DNA from: Eurosta solidaginis
Lineage: Eukaryota > Arthropoda > Insecta > Diptera > Tephritidae
Length of the DNA: 64,000 nucleotides
Direction of reading: 5' to 3'
NCBI RefSeq assembly: GCF_040869045.1
Contig: NC_090322.1
Coordinates: 184,573,477-184,637,476 of the forward strand
Part shown: piece after piece, positions 56,845 through 64,000 of the stretch
How the letters are laid out: each line of letters starts with the position of its first letter
Numbering within the stretch: the stretch's first letter is position 1
Made by a program: the position numbers and the translations under genes
Notes under the pieces: model-generated
Seen by the model: the letters and a program-made list of their open reading frames with translations, nothing else
What the model was told of the DNA's origin: nothing
Databases searched by the model: none

Positions 56845-57885
56845 CTTGTTATACTTACTTTACTATTTTAATACACGATGTGCAAAAATGAAACTATAAA
56901 CGGTATCATTTTCGTGGTATCAATGCAACGATAAATATTATAAAAAGTATAATTGAAAATATCAATTTTGTATCTTGACTATTGATTTGCCCATGGAAAA
57001 TATTTGTTTCGCCCTTAAAATGTATCAAAATGATAACTGTATAAATTTCCTAGTTTCATTATGATAACATTTAATACTAGATTGATTATAAAACGCATTA
57101 CATTTGTATGTAGTCTATTAACTTGACAAATACAAGTATCAAACTAATATTTCGAAAATGTCAATAACATAAGATCATTGATGACGAAAAATGCCTAGAT
57201 GGCATCGCCTTGATGGAAACTTTTTTTTGAGTGTGGACGTTGAAAGCGTTTGTGTAGCATTGAGAGTTACATATATCCGAAGGAAAATGATCGTTGGGGT
57301 TGAATGTGTTACATTTATATGAGCTTTTACATCTATGCGGATCCATGTTTACTAACTTAATAATTGCTTTCTATTTTTTACATGATATTTTTTACTTAAA
57401 GTAATTTTAAAATTGTTTATTGTCCTTTTACCTAACACCAAGGTTCCTCTTTAAGCAAATAACGACATACCGACGCATTCGTATATGATGATACGCTACA
57501 TTAGACCACTCAAGAAATGCATGAAGGCTTTAAAATTTTTTGTACACCGGTTACTACTATTTGGTATTGAGTTAAATATTATCAGGCATGATATCCAGCA
57601 GAGAGTTTTCAACAAATGTAACTTTGGAAGGGGTAGGCAATTGAGAAGCAACGTCTTCTGACTTTTGGTACCCATCGCTTTTTATGGTGCAAAATAATGG
57701 ACGCTGACAATTTCAGATGATACCGCTCTGGTAGCATTTGAATAAAAGTAATACCAAACTCTTCAATCCCCTATTTGTTTTAAGCGGCGAATACTGAAGG
57801 ATATTTAATACATAATTTGCCCCTTAAAATATGTGGTCCTACAACTTTTAACCTCTATCAAATAAAACATCCCTTAACAAAATTC
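56845..57885. other. AT-rich spacer
   Basis: No gene or element recognised. The minus-strand frame at 57,161-57,346 has no domain. Confidence 0.5.
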
Positions 57886-58148
57886 TGATGACAGCCACAA
57901 TTACAGAACACTGGCCATTTGGCACACACGCAGAAAGAGTAGGAATAACCTTCAACGAATTGTTAAGGAGATGCAGCCAAGAAAAAGAAACGGTCACCCA
58001 TTTCTTCTGTTAGTGTCCAGCCCTGGCAAATATCAAGTACCCCACTCTGGGCGGTTTCGTGCTGTCCGTTTAAAGAGAGGTATCAAAATGCTCCATAAAT
58101 AACATTAAACGGTTTATTGAACTAACAAAATTGTTGGAGCACAAATAA
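57886..58148 (+). pseudogene. LINE ORF2 C-terminal relic
   Basis: The frame from 57,888 reads MTATITEHWPFGTHAERVGI, then CSQEKETVTHFFC and, after a stop, CPALANIKYPTLGGFVLSV. This matches the post-RNase H tail of I/LOA-type LINEs, where a ...TGHxxxGTHAxRLG segment precedes a CxxC..EETxxHxLCxCPALA motif. It ends IKRFIELTKLLEHK and a stop. Only the last 85 or so codons remain. Confidence 0.65.
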
Positions 58149-58920
58149 GCTCACTGTACAACTAGTAGGTTTATATACATGATAACTTATTGATTCCAGG
58201 AGAAATTGCATCAAAATGGCGTTTAGAGCACTACTTGAGCCCGGTCGCGCCGGTCAGGCAGCATAGCAACCAACTAACCAATAAAATGTCTATAGTAAAA
58301 ATATATAAATCCGCCAATACTCACACCTCTTGTTACTCTAGAAATTTTCATTGCAGCGCTTATGAAAATGTGGCTACCATCATGTACTAATGTATGTGTG
58401 AACGAAATATTATAAAATGCATGAAGCATATCCGTATGAGTAGTTTTCCATGTAGTACTTTCCTTAACGATCAGCTAGCAATAAGGTGGTACAATGAAAG
58501 CACCAAAGATTACGGTCATTGTTCGATGATTTGGAAAACTGGAAAAGTATGCTATAGCCAATGGCAAAAATAAAAGCGGAAAGTAAAAAGAAGACACCCA
58601 AATGAAACCAACGAAAACGGAAATGAAAAATGCAATGTTTGCTTTTTTTTTTGCTGTGTGCGCTTTTTTTCATAGTGTGGGTGTGTGTATATACGTTTGT
58701 GTTTGTAATATTAAGCATTGCCGAATGGAATTGACAAATGAGTTTAAATTTTAAGAATTGAGATTTTAAGTACAAAAATGTAATTCTATTCGAATATCAG
58801 TTAATTTCATATATGTACCTACATATGAACACAAAATATTGCTACAAGACTAAAATGGTATTGCGGTTAAGGGTTTTGGCCAAGATTAGCAATAAGCTCT
58901 TAAGCTCAGTAGAAATTAGC
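58149..58920. other. AT-rich spacer
   Basis: No supported gene. The minus-strand frame at 58,464-58,775 crosses a GTGTGGGTGTGTGTATATA simple stretch and shows no domain. Confidence 0.5.
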
Positions 58921-58924
58921 ATAC

Positions 58925-60482
58925 ATCTGTGAAAAAGGGCGAAATCGGTTGAAGCCACGCCCAGTTTTTATACACAGTCGACCGTCTGTCCTTCCGCTCG
59001 GCCGTTAACACGATAACTTGAGCAAAAATCGATATATCTTTACTAAACTCAGTTCACGTACTTATCTGAACTCACTTTGTATTGGTGTAAAAAATGGCCG
59101 AAATCCGACTATGAACACGCCCACTTTTTCGATATCGAAAATTACGAAAAATAAAAAAAATGCCATAATTATATACAAAATACGAAAAAAGGGATGAAAC
59201 ATGGTAATTGGATTGGTATATTGACGCAAAATATTACTTTAGAAAAAAACTTGGTAAAATGGGTGTGACACCTACCATATTAAGTAGAAGAAAATGAAAA
59301 AGTGTTGCAGGGCGAAATCAAAAGCCCTTGGAATCTTGGAAGGAATTCTGTTCGTGGTATTACATATATAAATAAATTAGCGGTACCCGACAGATGATGT
59401 TCTGGATCACCCTGGTCCACATTTTGGTCGATATCTCGAAAACCCCTTCACATATACAACTAAGGGCCACTCCCTTTTAAAACCCTCATTAATACCTTTA
59501 ATTTGATACCCATATCGTACAAACACATTCTATAGTCACCCCTGGTCCACGTTTATGACGATATCTCAAAAAGGCGTCCACATATAGAACTAAGGCCAAC
59601 TCCTTTTTAAAATACTCATTAACACTTGAAAAGGCATCCACCTATAGAACTAAGGCCCACTCCCTTTTAAAATACTCATTAACACCTTTCATTTGATACC
59701 CATATCGTACAAACAAATTCCAGAGTCACCCCTGGGCCACCTTTATGGCGATATCTCGAAAAGGCGTCCACCTATAGAACTAAGGCCCATGCCCTTTTAA
59801 AATATTCATTAACACCTTTCATTTGATACGCATATTGTACAAACGCATTCTAGTCACCCCTGGTCCACGTTTATGGCGATATGCCGAAAAGGTGTCCACC
59901 CATACAACTAAGGCCCACTCCCTTTTAAAACAGTTATTAACACCTTTCGTTTGATACCCATATTGTACAAACGCATTTTAGAGTCAACCCTGGTCCACTT
60001 TTATAACGATATTCCGAAAAGGCGTCCACCTATAGAACTAAGGCCCACTCCCTTTTAAAATACTCATTAACACCTTTCATTTGATACCCATATAGTACAA
60101 ACAAATTCTATAGTCACCCATGGTCCACCTTTATGGCGATATCTCGAAAGGGCGTCCACCTATAGAACTATGGCCCATTCCCTTTTAAAATTATCATTAA
60201 CACATTTCATTTGATACCCATATCGTACAAACAAATTCTAGAGTCAGGCCTGGTCCACTTTATGGCGATATCCCTAAATGGCGTCCATCTAGAGAACTAT
60301 GGCGCACTTCCTTTAAAATACTCTTTAATACCTTCCATTTGATACACATGTCATACAAACACATTCCAGGATTACCTTAGGTTCTTTTTACAACATGGTG
60401 ATTTTCCCTTACTTTGTCTCCACAGCTCTCAACTGAGTATGTAATGTTCGGTTACACCCGAACTTAGCCTTCCTTACTTGTT
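58925..60482 (-). repeat. Repeat family A, reverse copy with expanded 130-bp units
   Basis: Its right edge is ACACCCGAACTTAGCCTTCC followed by TTACTTG, the reverse complement of the start of the 3.9-kb copy, and its left part (ACGATAACTTGAGC, GACCGTCTGTCCTTCCGCTC) matches that copy reversed near 4,815-4,865. Between lie about eight 130-bp units, with AACACCTTTC marks at 59,681, 59,811, 59,939 and 60,069. The family's right half is missing. Confidence 0.75.
59420..60390 (-). repeat. 130-bp tandem units inside repeat family A, reverse copy
   Basis: Each unit carries CCACCTATAGAACTAAGGCC, CACTCCCTTTTAAAATACTC, ATTTGATACCCATAT(C/T)GTAC and a CACCCCTGG(T/G)CCAC word. One partial unit near 59,560-59,650 is shortened by an internal deletion. 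The unit number is at least twice that of the 3.9-kb copy. Confidence 0.8.
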
Positions 60483-60654
60483 TTTTTTTAAACCGAGTTT
60501 AAATGGAAAAATTTTTATCACTCACAATGTTTAAATACCCTACAGAAAAAGCTAACAATTGCTAAAACCTAGCTAGCTAGAAGTTGACTTATTTAAGGGA
60601 ATACCAAAAAACAGAAAAGCGTGTGCACCAAGTACTCGTGACGAAGGAAATAAC

Positions 60655-61210
60655 CGATGTCGAAATTTTTTTTTGTTTTACAATCGTCGTATTGTCGATA
60701 CCGAATTACTACCTTCGATTTATTGGTTTGTTATCGGCTTACTATCGCCGAATCATCGCCCTTTTATTGGATTTTGATTGACTTGTTAAAGACGACGGGT
60801 TACGTATGTGTCATAAATTTTATATTGAAGTTTTATCGGTACCTATTTCATAACACACGATGAAACGCCGATAAAAAATTGGCAAAACTTCAAAAAACAT
60901 CGAAAACTTTTCGATATCAAACAGATAACTATTTTTAACAAATCGATAGCTTTTAGATAACTCTTTGAAAAAAAAAAAAAAGAATTGAAAATGCACCGAT
61001 AACAAATAGATACAATTTTGATAACTTCACGGTACATACACTTTAACTTCTATATAATCGATAATATATTGATATTAAATCGATAAATGTTCAATAACAT
61101 ATCTAACATTTTTTTAATAGAACTCGATATAAAATAGATGGCCGGCCATTAACAAATTGATAATACTTTGATAATAAATTCAGAAAATATTGATAAAGAA
61201 AATAGTTAAA
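60655..61210. repeat. Degenerate TATCGAT-type repeat tract 2
   Basis: TATCGG, ATCGATA, AAATCGATA, TTGATAAC and similar words recur at short, irregular spacing, on both strands, like the tract at 40.2-40.6 kb. Several open frames across it are by-products. Confidence 0.5.
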
Positions 61211-61402
61211 TTTAAATGCGCAATGGTTTATTTGACTTGTTTGACACCTCCTTATAGTTAGCTTCTATTCCTACAGTGTTGATGAGAAATAGTTGGACGG
61301 GGAGTGATAGAAGGAGATGGATTAGGGGAACAAGAGGGATAGTCATAAAAATATTTAAAATAAATTTAAAGACTAATTTCATATAAATAAATAAAAATAA
61401 AT

Positions 61403-61710
61403 GTAAGGCGTGATAACCTCCGAAGAGATTTTAGGCCGAGCTCCTCTTCCAATTTGCGTCGTGCTCCTTTTTAATTTTTTCTACAAATTGGCGCGACGGG
61501 ACCTACTTGTTTTATGCCGACTCCGAACGGCATCTGCAATCCAGATGAGTTTTCCCTGATAGCTTTTCATGGCAGAAATACACTCGGAGTGCTTGGCAAA
61601 CACTGCCGAGGGGTGACCCTGCTTTGAAAATTTTTCTTGTAATTGAAAAACCGTATTTCTAATATTTTGATGTTGCGTGAACCCATGATCTTCGGTGTGG
61701 TAGGCGGAGC
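61403..61710 (-). mobile_element. tRNA-derived SINE, copy 4 (reverse, 5'-truncated)
   Basis: On the minus strand it reads GCTCCGCCTACCACACCGAA, ATCATGGGTTCACGCAACATC, CAGGGTCACCCCTCGGCAGT, CATCTGGATTGCAGATGCCG, CGTTCGGAGTCGGCATAAAA, then CTCTTCGGAGGTTATCACGC. The box A half is missing, as the copy stops at GCTCCGCC. Confidence 0.75.
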
Positions 61711-62090
61711 AAAAAAGTTACTAAAACGAAGAAAGTCTTCGTGAAGTTCGATTGTAAAATTTCGACAATAGATACTAAGAATAAAATTGCAGTTTCAGTT
61801 ACTCTTTCACTTTTTCAAATTACTCATGTGCTTTGAAAATTCACTAAACGCAATTAAAGTCTTATTTTGGCAATACAGGATACAAATTTTTTACAATTCT
61901 GAGAGCACGTTATACAGATTTAAAAATTTGGACAAAAAGAAAGATAGGTCGCCATTGAAAATTTATATATCCAATCAGCGTTTATTGTTATTTAGCCAAT
62001 GTCTAGAATAATGTTAGAAGAACCCGTATAGCGCATAAGCCGAGTTTCTATAATAATCTAGAAGAAGAGCACACAGTATTATATAAAAAA
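61711..62090. other. Spacer
   Basis: No gene recognised; the frame at 61,787-62,011 has no domain. Confidence 0.45.
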
Positions 62091-62094
62091 AACT

Positions 62095-63325
62095 AGAACT
62101 TTTCAGTTGTAGTTCAGAAAGTTGCAATTTATATTCAGAAAGTTACACTTGAAACACCGAAATTTCAATTGAACCTCAGAAAATTACAATCGAAGTTCCG
62201 AAATTTCAATTCAAGTTCAGAAAGCAAATATTGAATCTTAGAGTTTTGAATTTAATTTCAAAAAATTACAATTAAAGTACTCTAAGCTTCCAATTGACGT
62301 TCAGAAAATTACAAATGAGGTTCCGAACTTTTGATTTAAGTTCAGAAAATTTTAATTGAAGTTCAGCATTTATATAGAAGTTCAGAGATTTACAACTGAA
62401 ATTCAGAATTTTAAATTATAGTTAAGAAAATTACAATCGAAGGTCGAAATTTTCAATTGAAGTTCAGAGTGTTGAAATTGAAGTTCAGAATTTTAATTTT
62501 TTAAGGCAGAAAATTTGAAGTGACGATCTAAATTTTCAATTGAAGTTCAGAAAATTAAACTGAAGCTCAGAATTTAAAATTGAGGTTCAGAAAACTACAC
62601 CTACCTGAAGCTAAAAATTTTAAACTTAAGTTCACAATGTTAGAACTGAAGCTAAGAAACTATGTAGAATTTAAAAAAATTGCAACCGAAGGTCAGAATT
62701 TCAAGCTTTATTTTAGCAAACAAGAATTGAAAGTTTGAAGTTTTAATTAAAGTTCAGGAAAATACAAATGTAGTTCAGAATTTTAAATAGAATTTAGAAT
62801 TTATATAAAAGTTCAGAAAATTACTACTAAAGCTCAGAATTTGAAGTTTTGGTTCAGAAAATTATAATTGAATGTCTGAATTTTCATTAAAGTACAGAAA
62901 ATTAAAATTGTAGTTTAGAATTTCAAATTGAATTTCAGAAGTTTAAAATTGATTTTCAGAAATTATAGTTCAGAAAATTACAACTGAAGCTCAGAATTTT
63001 CAATCGAATTTCAGGTAATTACAACTGAAGCTCAGTGTTTTCAACTGAAGTTCAGAAATTTAAAATTAAAACTTAGAAGTTTGTAATTACAATTAAAGTT
63101 CAGGCTTTTCAATTGAACATAACAGTTAATCTCAGAATTTTAAATTGACTTTCAGTTAAATAAAATTATAGTTCAGAACTTTAAATTGGAATTAAGAAAA
63201 TTAAAATTGATGTTTAGAATATCCAAATCAAGCTCAAAAAACTACAATTGTAGGTAAGAAAATTGCAAATGATGTTCAGGAAATTACAGTTTTCGTTCAG
63301 AACTTTTATACTTTTAGAACTTCAA
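62095..63325. repeat. Degenerate minisatellite of about 22-bp units
   Basis: Variants of AATTGAAGTTCAGAAAATTAC recur some fifty times with indels and substitutions. Many units alternate between GTTCAGAAAATTACAA and GTTCAGAATTTTCAAT, hinting at a dimeric 44-bp period. No coding frame survives. Confidence 0.75.
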
Positions 63326-63329
63326 CTAC

Positions 63330-64000
63330 AATTTTATTAACTAAAATTAAAAAAGATGTAGGCATACCCCTTTCAGCAGCTAGAAAAAAATTAACAGGCC
63401 CCATACGACAAACATATATTTTATACACCAAAGCAGATAAAAATTTGACCTTAAACAAAGGAGTCTTGATTAATTTTCAACTAAAATTTGATAATGGGCG
63501 TTATTAAGTTCCCTTCAAAAAAGTATATTGATTAGTTCTGTAACTACTGACTTCTATACAAATCAATTCTAAAAAAGTTCCGTAACATTGATGAAAGGTC
63601 AAACGAAGCCAGTATTGTCCTTACTTTTCCTAAACAGTGTGAATTATTTATTTTCAGAAAAAAATTTAATTGAAATATTAAGTACATTAAAAGGTAAAAG
63701 GGTTTTCAATTTAGGTTTATACATAGTAAAAAATCATTGAACACTCGCTGTCACTTACTTTTGTTTACCATCAACATTTACATCTTAATGAATAATCTGA
63801 AGTTCTTTTTTACCTTTTTCCTTCGTGTGTGGTATTAGCCACTAATCAAAAGGGGGAAAAAGCGTAATCGCTTCCGCCGACTGGGAGCAGACTAAACTCA
63901 TTCACTCTTGTCTACTGCTTCATTAATTGTTGTCTTTTTTCCGCTTAAGCTAATACTGTGCGGCTACTGTGTGCATAAACATTAAATTTTAGCACCATAA
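63330..64000. other. AT-rich end of the window
   Basis: No gene or repeat recognised in the last 670 bp. Confidence 0.5.

Overview
The window reads as repeat-rich, AT-rich intergenic or intronic DNA from a higher fly. A tephritid fruit fly is my best guess, because several repeats resemble families I associate with tephritid genomes; that is inference, not a search result. No complete host gene can be supported. The only host-gene candidates are a possible 11-codon first exon near 14.26 kb and a small cysteine-containing open frame at 42.97-43.23 kb with a hydrophobic N-terminus. Nearly everything else recognisable is a transposable element, a relic of one, or a decayed tandem repeat.

Layout, 0-22.5 kb: the 3' part of an internally deleted Tigger/pogo-type element (1-907); a mosaic of RNase H-bearing non-LTR retrotransposon relics (2.44-3.78 kb); repeat family A with internal 130-bp units (3.92-5.73 kb); tRNA-derived SINEs; fragments of a retroposon-like family S; a 1.6-kb non-autonomous hAT element inserted into a SINE with a perfect 8-bp target duplication (10,748-12,355); a foldback MITE (about 13.45-13.93 kb); and a decayed RTE-clade LINE on the minus strand (14.93-16.57 kb).

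Layout, 22.6-39.5 kb: a nearly perfect 3,113-bp tandem duplication (22,603-25,715 and 25,716-28,828) whose second unit runs into a chain LTR-internal-LTR-internal-LTR of a Ty3/Gypsy family. Both internal regions keep a SAP-headed coiled-coil Gag and an integrase C-terminal tail, but reverse transcriptase, RNase H and the integrase core are absent at the same join, so this is a deletion derivative that must be mobilised in trans. The last LTR is split by a 4.9-kb minus-strand LINE of LOA/R1 type (34,156-39,090) flanked by a perfect 13-bp duplication. Its ORF2 is broken by one stop and two frameshifts, and its RT active site reads YADG rather than YADD.

Layout, 39.5-64 kb: a second LOA-like C-terminal relic, TATCGAT-rich degenerate repeats, a second copy of the foldback MITE and a family A fragment precede the most striking object in the window. 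From 45,032 to 54,449 a 9.4-kb array of about 161-bp units points rightwards for about 6.5 kb, then leftwards for about 2.9 kb. It ends in matching inverted termini and is flanked by a perfect 9-bp direct repeat, AGTTCTGGA. It is therefore best read as one giant Foldback (MULE/NOF-like) transposon rather than ordinary satellite DNA. To its right lie a truncated SINE, repeat family B with perfect 12-bp inverted ends, a LINE C-terminal relic, an inverted family A copy with eight or so 130-bp units, a second TATCGAT-rich stretch, a reverse SINE and a 1.2-kb degenerate array of about 22-bp units.

Nested insertions give a relative chronology: SINE before hAT; Gypsy LTR before LOA LINE; Gypsy LTR before the 3.1-kb tandem duplication.
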